Shown here piece after piece: positions 41,257-49,852 of a stretch of 64,000 nucleotides of DNA (positions are counted from its first letter, which is position 1; the number at the start of each line of letters is the position of its first letter). Under the pieces are notes generated by a model. That model worked only from the letters and a program-made list of their open reading frames with translations, was not told where the DNA came from and ran no database searches. Source of the DNA: Limiplasma sp031549415. GTDB taxonomy: Bacteria; Bacillota; Clostridia; Christensenellales; Aristaeellaceae. The stretch spans positions 58,209-122,208 of the forward strand of contig JAVBPU010000022.1 in assembly GCA_031549415.1 (NCBI GenBank), written 5' to 3'. The position numbers and the translations under genes are program-made.

Positions 41257-42099
41257 TTACCCTTTTACAGCACCCGCAAGCCCCTCCACAAAGTAACGCT
41301 GGAAGATCAAGTAAACCACCAAAACGGGGATGACGGCAATCAAAATGCCTGCGCATAGATAGCCGTAGTTGGTGCCATGCTCGCCTACGAAAGCCATGAT
41401 GCCGACGGGAACGGTCTTCATTTTGTTATCATTGATGATCACGCTGGCCAACAGGTACTCATTCCAGGTGGCCAGAAAGTCGGTGATCACCAACGTGGCA
41501 ATGGCGGGCTTGGACATGGGAAGAATGATGTGGGAGAAAAGCTGCCACTTGTTGCAGCCATCAATGGACGCCGCTTCATCAATTTCCCGCGGAATGGCCC
41601 GGAAGAAACCGCGAAGGATCAAAATGCCATAGGAAATGCCGAACCCCACATAGACGTAGAACAGGCCAAAGTAGGTATTCAGCAGATTCAGGCGGCTGAA
41701 GGCCACGTTGATGGGGACCAAGGCTGCCTGGAAGGGGAGCATCATGCCCACGAGAAAGAAGAGGAAGATGCCCGTCTTATGCTTGATGTTCAGCCGCGTC
41801 AAGGCAAAGGCCGCCAGCGCCTCAATGAAGATGCCGATGGGGACCTTGAGCCCGGAAATGATCAGGTCGTTTTTCATATACAGCAGAAGGCGACCTTCGG
41901 TAATGGCCTTGGTAAAGTTGGACCAGGCAATCTGTTCTGGAAAGGAAAACAAGCTTTTTCCACTGTAAAACTCCTGCTTTCCTTTGATGGCTGTGGCGAT
42001 GAGGGTGAATATGGGCACAATCCACAGCACCACCAAAAAACTGAGAACCGCATAGAGCAAAAGGCGGCGGCCTACTTTAGGGGCAGATATTGGCATCAT
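41257..42099 (-). CDS. ABC sugar permease, MalG-like (second importer)
   Basis: 280 aa from the ATG at 42099, 5 nt after GAGG (ATG 42096 is equally possible). Six helices; the EAA loop is EAASIDGCNKWQLFSHIILP and the protein ends EGLAGAVKG. The start lies 8 bp after the MalF-like gene's stop. Together with the lipoprotein at 43062 these form a CUT1 importer, again without an ATPase gene. Confidence 0.9.
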   Translation of the reverse strand: MMPISAPKVGRRLLLYAVLSFLVVLWIVPIFTLIATAIKGKQEFYSGKSLFSFPEQIAWSNFTKAITEGRLLLYMKNDLIISGLKVPIGIFIEALAAFALTRLNIKHKTGIFLFFLVGMMLPFQAALVPINVAFSRLNLLNTYFGLFYVYVGFGISYGILILRGFFRAIPREIDEAASIDGCNKWQLFSHIILPMSKPAIATLVITDFLATWNEYLLASVIINDNKMKTVPVGIMAFVGEHGTNYGYLCAGILIAVIPVLVVYLIFQRYFVEGLAGAVKG

Positions 42100-42106
42100 T
42101 CTATCC

Positions 42107-42976
42107 TCAATCCTCTCTGGCTGTGAACAGTACATAGGGAATGATCACAACCATCATCATGAGCACCATAATGCAGGCGATGGCCGTGCCAATCCCCACG
42201 TTGCTGTATTGGAAGGTTTGGGAATACATATAGGTGGAAAGCATCTGCGTGGCGTTGTTCGGGCCGCCGCCGGTCAGGCCCTGCACAACATCAAACACTC
42301 TCAAGGCGGAGGTCACCAGGTTGGCAATGACGATGACAAAGGTTTCTTTCATCATCACGCAGGTGATCATAAAAAAAGTGCGGGGCCTGGACGCGCCATC
42401 AATTCTGGCGGCTTCCAGCACATCCTCCGGCACGGTTTGCAAGCCGGCCAGGAAAAGGATCATGGGCTGCCCGATGCCCTGCCATAGGGCGGCGACAAAA
42501 ATGGCGTACAGACTTACCTTTGGGTCCGAAAGCCAGCTTTGCTGGTAGTTGATATGAAGCGCGCCCATGAATTGGTTGATAAAGCCGATGTTGGGGTTGT
42601 AAATCCAGCGCCAGATGATGGAAACCGCGATGGGCGCGATGACGCAGGGAAAATAAAAAAAGCCGCGAAAAAAGGTGCGCCCGGCAAAGGCCTTGTTCAG
42701 GACCACCGCCAGGGCCAACGCCACCGTCATGGTGATGGCGATGGTTAACACGATCCAAACCAGATTGTTGGCTAAGGCGGTATGAAAGACGGAATCGTTG
42801 GTGAAGAGGTTCAGGTAGTTCTGAAGGCCTAGAAATTCCATTTCGCCAATGCCGTTCCATTTATGGAGGCTGGTGAAAAGCGAATAAAATACAGGGGCCA
42901 CAATCACCGAAAGATAGATGATTGCGGCGGGCGCCAGAAATAAGTAGGCATTCCATTCTCTCTTGTTGAGTTGCAT
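42107..42976 (-). CDS. ABC sugar permease, MalF-like (second importer)
   Basis: 289 aa, AGGAGG just upstream of the ATG. Six helices. The EAA loop EAARIDGASRPRTFFMITCV diverges in its second half, where the usual Leu-Pro is replaced by Cys-Val. It is separated from the binding-protein gene by a terminator hairpin, so it is probably made in smaller amount than the binding protein. Confidence 0.88.
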   Translation of the reverse strand: MQLNKREWNAYLFLAPAAIIYLSVIVAPVFYSLFTSLHKWNGIGEMEFLGLQNYLNLFTNDSVFHTALANNLVWIVLTIAITMTVALALAVVLNKAFAGRTFFRGFFYFPCVIAPIAVSIIWRWIYNPNIGFINQFMGALHINYQQSWLSDPKVSLYAIFVAALWQGIGQPMILFLAGLQTVPEDVLEAARIDGASRPRTFFMITCVMMKETFVIVIANLVTSALRVFDVVQGLTGGGPNNATQMLSTYMYSQTFQYSNVGIGTAIACIMVLMMMVVIIPYVLFTARED

Positions 42977-43015
42977 GCGCGCCTCCTATGTCAGCCAATG
43001 GGCCGATTGCTGTGT

Positions 43016-43049
43016 AAAAACGGGCAGGCGTTGCAACCTGCCCGTTTTT
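43016..43049. terminator. Hairpin between binding-protein and permease genes
   Basis: AAAACGGGCAGG pairs with CCTGCCCGTTTT around CGTTGCAA, with T's after the stem in both directions. Placed within the minus-strand operon it should partly stop transcription after the solute-binding gene. Confidence 0.85.
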
Positions 43050-43061
43050 ACAGCGTACCAC

Positions 43062-44321
43062 TTATTTGGCCAGATAGGCTTCGATGGCGGCCTGAATTTG
43101 CTTGGCGCCATCGGCAGGCGTCACCTCACCGTTGGCGATGCCGGCCTGCACGTTGAACAGCGCATCCGCCACTTCGGTGGGGAAGGCCTGGTCGGTAATG
43201 GTAAAGGTGCCGTTTGCAGCGGAGGCCGCGATCATATCCGGGACGTTGGGCTGGCCCTCGGGCATTTCCGCGCCGATCCGCGGTTGCGGGAAGTTGTAGT
43301 ACTCGGGATATTTAGCCACATTCTCGGCGCTGTAATAGTAATCCGCGAAGGTCATGCAGGCGTCCAGCTCGGCTTCCGTCAGGTCCGCGTTGAACTGGAT
43401 CATTTCCGCAAAGGCGGAGAGCCGGTTGGCGCCGCCGGAGGGGAACGCAAAGGTGGCAAAACGGTTCACATCCTGCTCTTCCTGCAAGATCAGGCCGTCG
43501 AACCACTGGCCCTGGATGTCCATGGCGGCCTTGCCGGAGAACAGGTCCAGCATCGTGTTGTTCGGATCGGCGGTCACAAAGCCTAGGGGCAGGTACCCCT
43601 TGTCGCAGAACTCCTGATACTTGGTCAGGGCCTGGACCACCGCTTCGTTGTCATAGCTCTCTTGGAAAGCGTTCATTTTGTCGTGGAGCTCGGCGCCGGC
43701 GTAATGCTCAATCAACAGTTCTACAAAGCGCATCACGTGCCAGCCATACAGGCCTGCGGTGGAAATGGGGGTAATGTTATTCTCCTTCAGCTTGGCGCAA
43801 ACAGCTTCAAACTCTTCAAAGGTGGTGGGCACGGACAGGCCGTACTGCTCGAAGATGGCTTTGCTGTAGTACACGTCCAACACGTTGTATGCCGTAGGAT
43901 AGCCGGAGAGCTTGCCGCCTAAGGTGCACAGGCTCAACACGCCGGGGTTGAATTTGTCCGCCCAGCCATGCGTCTGCGCATAAGCCGTCAAATCATAGGT
44001 CAGGCCGTTTTCGGCGTAGAAGCCGCCCAGGCTGCCGCCCCAATTGAACCACATGTCGGGCAAGGTTTTGGAAGAAGCCGCCACTTTGCAGCCATCCTTG
44101 ATGCCGTCGGTGTCATAGAATGCCGCCGTCACTTTGATGGTGGGGTTTGCCGCGTTAAAGGCTTCCACAATGGGTTCCACAGCGCCTTGGCGGGTGTTCA
44201 GGGTCCAAAAGGTGACCTCCGTGATTTCACCGGCCACAGCCACCGGGCCGACGCAAGCGGTCAGAAGGACGACAAACATGAGCAGGGCAGCGATTCTGGT
44301 TTTGGATTTGGTACCAAACAT
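43062..44321 (-). CDS. Solute-binding lipoprotein, CUT1 type (second importer)
   Basis: 419 aa with a strong AAGGGAGG site. The N-terminus has a lipoprotein signal (ALLMFVVLLTAC, lipobox L-T-A-C with Cys23). The mature domain starts ITEVTFWTLNTRQGAVEPIVEAFNAANP, the standard family-1 solute-binding opening, and SGYPTAYNVLDVYYSKAIFEQYG is the hinge segment. It captures a sugar or oligosaccharide outside the membrane. First gene of the minus-strand importer operon and divergent from two LacI regulators, which probably control it. Confidence 0.9.
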   Translation of the reverse strand: MFGTKSKTRIAALLMFVVLLTACVGPVAVAGEITEVTFWTLNTRQGAVEPIVEAFNAANPTIKVTAAFYDTDGIKDGCKVAASSKTLPDMWFNWGGSLGGFYAENGLTYDLTAYAQTHGWADKFNPGVLSLCTLGGKLSGYPTAYNVLDVYYSKAIFEQYGLSVPTTFEEFEAVCAKLKENNITPISTAGLYGWHVMRFVELLIEHYAGAELHDKMNAFQESYDNEAVVQALTKYQEFCDKGYLPLGFVTADPNNTMLDLFSGKAAMDIQGQWFDGLILQEEQDVNRFATFAFPSGGANRLSAFAEMIQFNADLTEAELDACMTFADYYYSAENVAKYPEYYNFPQPRIGAEMPEGQPNVPDMIAASAANGTFTITDQAFPTEVADALFNVQAGIANGEVTPADGAKQIQAAIEAYLAK

Positions 44322-44405
44322 GAGTATACCTCCCTTTTATTCTATTTGCGGATAAGCGTCTCTTCTAAAATTGGGTTCATGCTTTTTAGAAGATTGTTTA
44401 AATGA

Positions 44406-44434
44406 ACAGTAGCATGACAGAAAATTTTTTTCAA
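44406..44434 (-). promoter_or_regulatory. Probable promoter of the second importer
   Basis: On the minus strand, TTGAAA (44434-44429) and TACTGT (44411-44406) are 17 bp apart, in an AT-rich tract 85 bp before the lipoprotein start. The surrounding 345-bp divergent region otherwise holds no gene. Confidence 0.5.
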
Positions 44435-44600
44435 TCGGAAAAATGACATTCAGCAAATAGAACAGATTAGTAGTAAATAATTTGTATGAAATATCCAAAA
44501 TTATGCGGTCAAAACCGGAATCCTCCCGGGAGTCTAAAATTTTACATAAAAGCCCAATGACAACGCCGGAGCAAATTCGCGGGCCAGCGCTTCCGTTTGT

Positions 44601-44629
44601 TTGACAAGCGGGGTATGACCTGATAAGCT
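44601..44629 (+). promoter_or_regulatory. Promoter of the paired LacI regulators
   Basis: Consensus TTGACA (44601-44606) with TAAGCT (44624-44629) 17 bp downstream. The regulator ATG follows 38 bp later. Confidence 0.55.
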
Positions 44630-44666
44630 AAAACAGTTTCAATTTCCCTGGACTGAGGTACGTTTC

Positions 44667-45740
44667 ATGGCTGCTAACCAGACGAAACAGAAGGTCAACT
44701 TAAAACAGATCAGCGAGCGGCTGGGCGTTTCCCTGGCAACCGTGTCCAACGCCTTGAATCATAAAAGAGGCGTGAATACCCAGACGGCGGCGGCCGTGTT
44801 TCGTGTGGCCAAAGAGCTGGGATATATCAAAGAAGATACGATTTCCAAAATCAAATTCGTCATTTTCCGAAAAAACGGGCTGATCATTGAAGACACTCCT
44901 TTTTTTTCCTTGATTTTTGAGGGGATTGAAAAAGAGTGCCGTGCGCTGGGGTATGAAGTGGCGTTGAGCCACTTGAACCAGGAGGAGCCGGACTATGTGG
45001 CGCAGGTCCGGTGGCTCCTCAATGACAGCTCATCCGCATTGATCATTCTGGGGACCGAATTGTCGGACAAGGACGTGAAGCAGTTTGCCAATGCCAGCTG
45101 CCCGGTCCTCACGCTGGACTTTTGGTGCAGCGATATGACATTCAACGGCGTGCTGATCAATAATACGGACTCGGCGCGCATGGCGGTGGCCTATTTGATC
45201 AGCAAAGGGCACAGAGAGATCGGGTATCTGCGGGGACGGTTCCGGATCAAGGCGTTCCATTCCAGGGCGCAGGGATACCGCTTTGCCATGCACGCGGCGG
45301 AGCTCACTGTAAACCCAGACCACACGGTGACCGTGCAGACGTCCATCCTTGGCGCGTATGAGGACATGCTGGCGCATATCGACAGCGGCGCGCCCCTCCC
45401 GACCGCGTTCTTTGCCGACAATGACCTGATGGCGTTGGGCGCCATGAAAGCATTGCAGGAGCGTGGATACCGCATCCCCCAGGATGTTTCCATCATTGGC
45501 TTTGACGATATTTCCTATAGTGAGATCGCCAGCCCACCCCTGACTACGATCCGCGTCCCTAAGCAGGAAATGGGGCAGCTGGCGGTTCGCCGGGTTGTGG
45601 AGATGATGCGGGACGATAACAAGATCAAAACCAAGATCCAAGTCTGCACTAGCTTTGTGGAGCGGGAAAGCGTCTGCGAATTGAAGAAAAGGGGAGGAAG
45701 CCGTGATGCGGAAGCTAAAAACGAAAGAAATAGCCTTTGA
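44667..45740 (+). CDS. LacI/GalR-family regulator
   Basis: 357 aa, with GAGG 8 nt before the ATG. The N-terminal helix-turn-helix is KQISERLGVSLATVSNALNHKRGV. The periplasmic-binding-protein-like effector domain follows, with FADNDLMALGAMKALQERGYRIPQDVSIIGFDD near residues 250-282. The gene is divergent from the CUT1 importer, and its 3' end overlaps the next regulator by 35 bp, so the two are cotranscribed and coupled. It likely represses the importer and releases DNA on binding the imported sugar. Confidence 0.9.
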   Translation: MAANQTKQKVNLKQISERLGVSLATVSNALNHKRGVNTQTAAAVFRVAKELGYIKEDTISKIKFVIFRKNGLIIEDTPFFSLIFEGIEKECRALGYEVALSHLNQEEPDYVAQVRWLLNDSSSALIILGTELSDKDVKQFANASCPVLTLDFWCSDMTFNGVLINNTDSARMAVAYLISKGHREIGYLRGRFRIKAFHSRAQGYRFAMHAAELTVNPDHTVTVQTSILGAYEDMLAHIDSGAPLPTAFFADNDLMALGAMKALQERGYRIPQDVSIIGFDDISYSEIASPPLTTIRVPKQEMGQLAVRRVVEMMRDDNKIKTKIQVCTSFVERESVCELKKRGGSRDAEAKNERNSL

Positions 45741-46716
45741 TATGGGCATTTCTCCCGCTACGGTGTCCCTTGCGCTGAATAACCGGGCCGGGGTGAGTGA
45801 ACAGACCAAGCTGCGGGTGTTTGAATATGTAAAAAACGCGCAGGCCAAGAAGCAGGACCCTCCGGCGGGCGCGTTTGTGAAGCTGATCCTGTTCGCCGCC
45901 ACGGAGCATTTGAAGAATTATGAGGAGCGGGACTTGTTCAACCTTGGCTATGTGGAAATCTCGCGCCTTTTGCAGCAGAAACAGATCGAGCTGCGGCTGG
46001 TCAGCGTTGCCACCAAAACGGAGCTTCACGAGGCCTTGATGGCCAGTGAGGCGGAGGGCGCGATTGGCGTGCTGCTGGAGGCCAATGAGCTTTCGGACGA
46101 GCTTCGCCCCATGCTCAGCGCATGCCCTACGCCACTGGTATTGTACGATTGTGAACTGTACGGCGAGGGATGGGACGTTGTGAATTTTCATAACAAGAAA
46201 GCGATCTTTGACGGCATGCGGTATCTGGAAAGCAATGGCCACCGGGATATTGTGTATTTGCGCAATTCTGTGACCATTCACAATTTTTCGGTCCGGCGCA
46301 AACACTATGTGCAATATTGTGAGGAGGGGCCTGGGAGAATGCCCGAGATCGTCAACGTGGGCAGTGCGCCGGAGGTGATTTGTGACTGTTTGACGAAGTA
46401 CCTGCAGGGCAGGGCCAAGCTGCCCGACGCCTTGTTTTTAGAGAATTTCACCGTGTCCATCGGTGCGCTGAAAGCCTTGCAGAAGATGGGCCTTTCCGTA
46501 CCGGGGGATATTTCGTTGATCGGCATTGATGATCTGCCGACTTCCACACTCCAATCCGTCGATTTAAGCCGCTTTAGCATGCCCCACCGCGAACGCAGCG
46601 GCCAGGTGGTCCGGCAGTTGCTCTACCGGATCGAAAAGGACAACCGAAACGCTTCCACGGAGATTTTGCTGGCGCCCGCATTCCATACAGGGCAAACCGT
46701 GCAGCAAAAAGTGTGA
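45706..46716 (+). CDS. LacI/GalR-family regulator (coupled second copy)
   Basis: 336 aa from the ATG at 45706 (GTG 45703 also in frame) behind GGGGAGGAAG. The HTH is KEIAFDMGISPATVSLALNNRAGV. The linker is short and lacks the usual hinge helix residues. The sensor domain is diverged, but IGIDDLPTSTLQSVDLSRF keeps the family's end strand. Two different LacI proteins encoded in one message suggest either hetero-oligomers or two operators and effectors. Possible targets are the importer and the nucleoside hydrolase downstream. Confidence 0.88.
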   Translation: MRKLKTKEIAFDMGISPATVSLALNNRAGVSEQTKLRVFEYVKNAQAKKQDPPAGAFVKLILFAATEHLKNYEERDLFNLGYVEISRLLQQKQIELRLVSVATKTELHEALMASEAEGAIGVLLEANELSDELRPMLSACPTPLVLYDCELYGEGWDVVNFHNKKAIFDGMRYLESNGHRDIVYLRNSVTIHNFSVRRKHYVQYCEEGPGRMPEIVNVGSAPEVICDCLTKYLQGRAKLPDALFLENFTVSIGALKALQKMGLSVPGDISLIGIDDLPTSTLQSVDLSRFSMPHRERSGQVVRQLLYRIEKDNRNASTEILLAPAFHTGQTVQQKV

Positions 46717-46847
46717 TTTTATCAAAAATTTTAGATGGCCCGCCGCAGGCAACCCGGGGACAAAGGGAACCGCTTTGGAATCCGGGCTGTTTAGGGTGCG
46801 GGCAAAGGATACGCCCCGGTGGACATGGGCGCTTTTAAAGCAATATA

Positions 46848-46884
46848 TAAAATTTGTTGACAAAATTTTAGTTCGGGCTATAAT
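46848..46884 (+). promoter_or_regulatory. Promoter with AT-rich near-palindrome over the -35 box
   Basis: TTGACA (46857-46862) and TATAAT (46879-46884) are both consensus, 16 bp apart. TAAAATTTGT and ACAAAATTTTA flank the -35 and form an almost perfect dyad (one extra A). It is a plausible operator for one of the two LacI proteins encoded just upstream. Confidence 0.75.
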
Positions 46885-46948
46885 GCAGCTATGGAACTGA
46901 GTGTGAAGGGATGCGCCGACTACCACAAGGAAAGGTGAGATACTTTTG

Positions 46949-47881
46949 ATGAACAACCGTTTGCTATTTCAGGTACCACCGCGGAAAAGAGTTCGCCTGA
47001 TCATCAATACGGACTGTAAAAATGAAGCGGATGACCAGTTCGCTTTGGCACACCACTTGATGACGCCCAAGTTTGATGTCAAGGGCATCATCTCGGCGCA
47101 TTTTGAATCCAAACAGGAGCTGTTTGGCCGGAAAAAAACCATGCAGGCCAGCTACGATGAAATACAGCTTGTGCTGCAGTTGATGGGGTTGGAGGGCCAA
47201 TACCCCGTTTGCAAGGGTGCGCCGGAGGCCCTGCCGGATGAAAGCACGCCGGTGAACTCGGAAGGGGCGCAGCTGATCATCCAGGAGGCGCTCAAGGAGG
47301 ACGACCGGCCGCTGTTTGTGGTTTTTCTGGGGACCATCACCGACTTGGCCTCCGCGCTTTTGATCGAACCCCAAATTGCCTCCCGCATGACGGCCGTATG
47401 GATTGGCGGCGGCACGTGGCCGGAGGGCGGGGAAGAGTTCAACCTGATGCAGGACGTGCACGCGGCCAATGTGGTGTTCTGCTCGCAGGTGCCTTTGTGG
47501 CAGGTGCCCAAGGATGTGTATAAGCAGGTGAATGTGACGCTGGCGGAGCTTCAGGTGCGGGTTGCGCCCTGTGGCGCGCTGGGGGCGTATCTGTTCAAAC
47601 AAATGGTGGAGCTCAACGACGCGCTGGGTGACTCCCTGCAATGGCCCCATGGGGAAAGCTGGTGCATTGGCGACCAGCCCACCGTTTCCGTCCTGCTGGA
47701 GGATGGCGAGCGGGAAAACTATACGATGAAACCCGCCCCCCGGGTGGGAGCGGACTACCGCTATGTATCCGCGCCGCAAAACCGCCAGATTCGCGTGTAT
47801 CACACCATTGACGCGCGGATGACCCTGGAGGACTTCTACGCCAAAATGCAGTTGTTTTTCCCGCCGGCAGGGGCTCTATAA
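46949..47881 (+). CDS. Nucleoside hydrolase-like protein
   Basis: 310 aa from the ATG at 46949, with AAAGGTGAG upstream. The calcium-binding start IINTDCKNEADDQFALAHHL corresponds to the D-T-D-x-x-N-E-x-D-D motif of inosine-uridine hydrolases. WIGGGTWPEGGEEFNLMQDVHAANVVF supplies the Asn-Asp ligands of the active site. The family cuts N-glycosidic bonds of nucleosides to base plus ribose. The last codons and the stop lie inside a direct repeat and terminator hairpin. It may release pentose for the downstream pathway, but the two transcription units are separate. Confidence 0.85.
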   Translation: MNNRLLFQVPPRKRVRLIINTDCKNEADDQFALAHHLMTPKFDVKGIISAHFESKQELFGRKKTMQASYDEIQLVLQLMGLEGQYPVCKGAPEALPDESTPVNSEGAQLIIQEALKEDDRPLFVVFLGTITDLASALLIEPQIASRMTAVWIGGGTWPEGGEEFNLMQDVHAANVVFCSQVPLWQVPKDVYKQVNVTLAELQVRVAPCGALGAYLFKQMVELNDALGDSLQWPHGESWCIGDQPTVSVLLEDGERENYTMKPAPRVGADYRYVSAPQNRQIRVYHTIDARMTLEDFYAKMQLFFPPAGAL

Positions 47882-47889
47882 AGGAGCCT
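47870..47889 (+). repeat. 20-bp direct repeat (left), carrying the hydrolase stop and half-terminator
   Basis: The repeat contains GGCTC-TATAAAG-GAGCC, a small hairpin that overlaps the TAA stop. The same 20 bp recur at 48268-48287, where they are followed by TTTTTG, as expected for the original intact terminator. Confidence 0.85.
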
Positions 47890-48267
47890 CAGGCTGTCGA
47901 AAAAGGTCCGTTAGGGGCTGCCGCCCCTAAAACCGGTTGTTCGGTGTCGTACAAGGCACTGCCGTGCCTTGTACTCGCCTCACTGCCCCACCTCTCACTC
48001 GCTTTTGCCTACGGCAAAGCGCCCACAGGGCCTCGCTTTGATCGGCGTGCGCTTCACTGCCGTTCACGCACTTGTCAAAGCTCACACCTTCGGGTCGCTA
48101 ACCGCTACGCGGTTGTGCGCACTGCGCACACGCTTCCCTCCGGTGCACTCGTTGACGGTGCCCCGCTCAGAGTTTCGTCCTGAACCCCTTCTTTCACTGC
48201 GTTTCACGCAGTGAAAGAATAATTTATAAAAGGCTGTTTTTGCAAAAACATAGCTTTTTGACAAGCG
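47890..48267 (+). mobile_element. 378-bp structured insertion element (non-autonomous, MITE-like)
   Basis: The segment between two 20-bp direct repeats. The ends show imperfect inverted repeats (GCTGTCGAAAAAGG against the complement GCTTGTCAAAAAGC). Inside are several hairpins: TAGGGGC/GCCCCTA (47912-47929), GTACAAGGCAC/GTGCCTTGTAC (47949-47974) and CTTTCACTGCG/CGCAGTGAAAG (48191-48217). One unit of the 96-bp repeat seen at the window end is also present (about 48032-48130). Open frames across it (for example 47944-48183) look like by-products of the repeat. No transposase is encoded, so mobilisation would need help in trans. Confidence 0.7.
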
Positions 48268-48292
48268 GGGGCTCTATAAAGGAGCCTTTTTG
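48268..48292 (+). terminator. Right direct repeat plus T-run: displaced terminator of the nucleoside hydrolase gene
   Basis: GGGGCTC-TATAAAG-GAGCC followed by TTTTTG. In the uninterrupted state this would directly end the hydrolase transcript; now the insertion lies between the stop codon and the U-tract. Confidence 0.7.
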
Positions 48293-48328
48293 TAAATCCG
48301 GTGTAAACAGGTTAATTTCATTTTTGTT

Positions 48329-48357
48329 TTTACTAAAACGCTAAAATGTTTAGTAAA
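48329..48357. promoter_or_regulatory. Inverted repeat, operator candidate
   Basis: TTTACTAAA (48329-48337) and TTTAGTAAA (48349-48357) are exact inverse complements 11 bp apart, with AAACGCTAAAA between them. The dyad lies 125 bp upstream of a LacI promoter. A related TTAGTAGTAAAT occurs in the 44.4-kb divergent region. Confidence 0.5.
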
Positions 48358-48379
48358 TTTCATCAAGGAGAGCCTTTTT

Positions 48380-48414
48380 GGGTTTCACGGGCCAGAGAGC
48401 CCGGGCGGAAACCC
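48380..48414 (+). other. Hairpin upstream of the pentose-operon promoter
   Basis: GGGTTTC pairs with GAAACCC, with an inner GGGC/GCCC stem. It is not followed by a U-run. It could be a remnant of a leader or part of the nucleoid-side control region; no riboswitch class is recognised. Confidence 0.4.
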
Positions 48415-48481
48415 TTGAAAACGATGCGGATTTGAACAGGGGAAAGTAAATATTCACTTAACAAATCAATAAATAAATTAG

Positions 48482-48510
48482 TTGACATGTGTATGCGGTT
48501 TGCGTATACT
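48482..48510 (+). promoter_or_regulatory. Promoter of the LacI/pentose operon
   Basis: TTGACA (48482-48487) and TATACT (48505-48510) are 17 bp apart. The leader to the LacI start is about 220 nt. Confidence 0.7.
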
Positions 48511-48737
48511 CCAATCAGATTCCAGGGCGAGCGGCAAAGAACACAAGCATTCTAAAGAAATTCTTGACTGATTTTGGAAAGAGCCCATGGAGAAAGAGAG
48601 GATTCATCCCGCTTTGTTTTTTTAGTGGAGCCTCCACAGAGACCTAAAAAAAGGCGGCAGGGACTAAACGCATTAGCAAGATTCGGCAACTTGTGCTATG
48701 ATGGAGATCACCAATCAAAGATGCGAGGGATCGACAA

Positions 48738-49766
48738 ATGAAAGTACGAGTGCGCGATATTGCGGAGCAGGCGGGCGTGTCCGCGGCGACGGTGAGCAAC
48801 GCCTTAAATGGCAAGGGCGGCGTGGGGGATGAAACCAGCAAACGGATCCAGTCCATCGCCCGGGAAATGGGGTACGTTTTCGACAAAGCCGCCTCTCCCA
48901 TGAAGGACTACATCCGGCTTGTGTTTTTTAGACGCCATGGCCTGGTGGTGATGGACACCCAGTTCTTCGCCGAGCTGATGGAAGCCCTGGAACGCTTATG
49001 CCACCAGAGCGGGCTGGAAATGATCATCACCCACATCCATATGGAAAAGGACGATGACTACCACCAGCGCATCCGCGACATCTGCCAGGAGGAATGCGCC
49101 GGAATCCTGCTGCTGGCCACCGAAATGTATTCCGAGGACGTGGAGCTGTTCGCCCACAGCAAGGCCCCGCTTCTGGTGCTGGACAGCCTGTTTCGCAACA
49201 AGCCCTTCAACTGCGTGGTGATGAACAACTTTGAAGCCGGCTATATCGCCACGGAACGGTTGATCAAGATGGGGCACACCCGGATCGAGCATGTCACCTC
49301 ATCGGTGCGCTTCAACAATATGCGCTACCGCCGCAAGGGCTATGAGGCGGCCATGGAGGATGCAAAATTATCCGTTCCAGCAAACGCCCTCTGGCGCGTA
49401 ACCCCCACCCTGGAAGGGGCCTACCGCGATATGTACGCCCTGGTGGGGCAGCGCAAGGACCCCATGCCCACCGCTTTTTTCATCGCCAATGACATCATGG
49501 CCGCGGGCTGCGTCCGGGCCATGAAGGAGCGTGGCATCAAGGTGCCGCAGGAGGTTTCCGTCATCGGCATGGATGATTTGGCCATCTGTCAGATCACCAA
49601 CCCGGCCCTTTCCACCATCCGGGTATTCCGGGAGGACATCGCGCGGATTGCCGTGCGAAGGCTGATGGAGATGATAGACGAGACCACCTCCCGCTGCATC
49701 CAAAAGACGGAGGTCAGCGTGGAATTGGTGGACCGGCAAAGCGTATGCGACCTTCGGGATATTTGA
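48738..49766 (+). CDS. LacI/GalR-family regulator of the pentose operon
   Basis: 342 aa, GAGGGA 8 nt before the ATG. HTH: RDIAEQAGVSAATVSNALNGKGGV. The effector domain contains FIANDIMAAGCVRAMKERGIKVPQEVSVIGMDD. It resembles the regulator at 44667 in layout and in LVFFRRHGLVVMDTQFF against VIFRKNGLIIEDTPFF, so the two share ancestry. It is the first gene of the run leading to RbsB (86 bp downstream) and probably represses both itself and the transport/catabolic genes. Confidence 0.9.
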   Translation: MKVRVRDIAEQAGVSAATVSNALNGKGGVGDETSKRIQSIAREMGYVFDKAASPMKDYIRLVFFRRHGLVVMDTQFFAELMEALERLCHQSGLEMIITHIHMEKDDDYHQRIRDICQEECAGILLLATEMYSEDVELFAHSKAPLLVLDSLFRNKPFNCVVMNNFEAGYIATERLIKMGHTRIEHVTSSVRFNNMRYRRKGYEAAMEDAKLSVPANALWRVTPTLEGAYRDMYALVGQRKDPMPTAFFIANDIMAAGCVRAMKERGIKVPQEVSVIGMDDLAICQITNPALSTIRVFREDIARIAVRRLMEMIDETTSRCIQKTEVSVELVDRQSVCDLRDI

Positions 49767-49852
49767 GCCATCCCATCCCTTGTTCTCTCTCACGGGAAGC
49801 ACCCGTGTGAAGAAATAGACCCATCACCCATTTCATGAAGGAGGAAGAATCA

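Noticed and set aside
47944..48214. Small open frames of about 80 codons within the inserted element
   Set aside because: They read through hairpins and the 96-bp repeat unit, both of which recur elsewhere as non-coding arrays; no ribosome site is seen.
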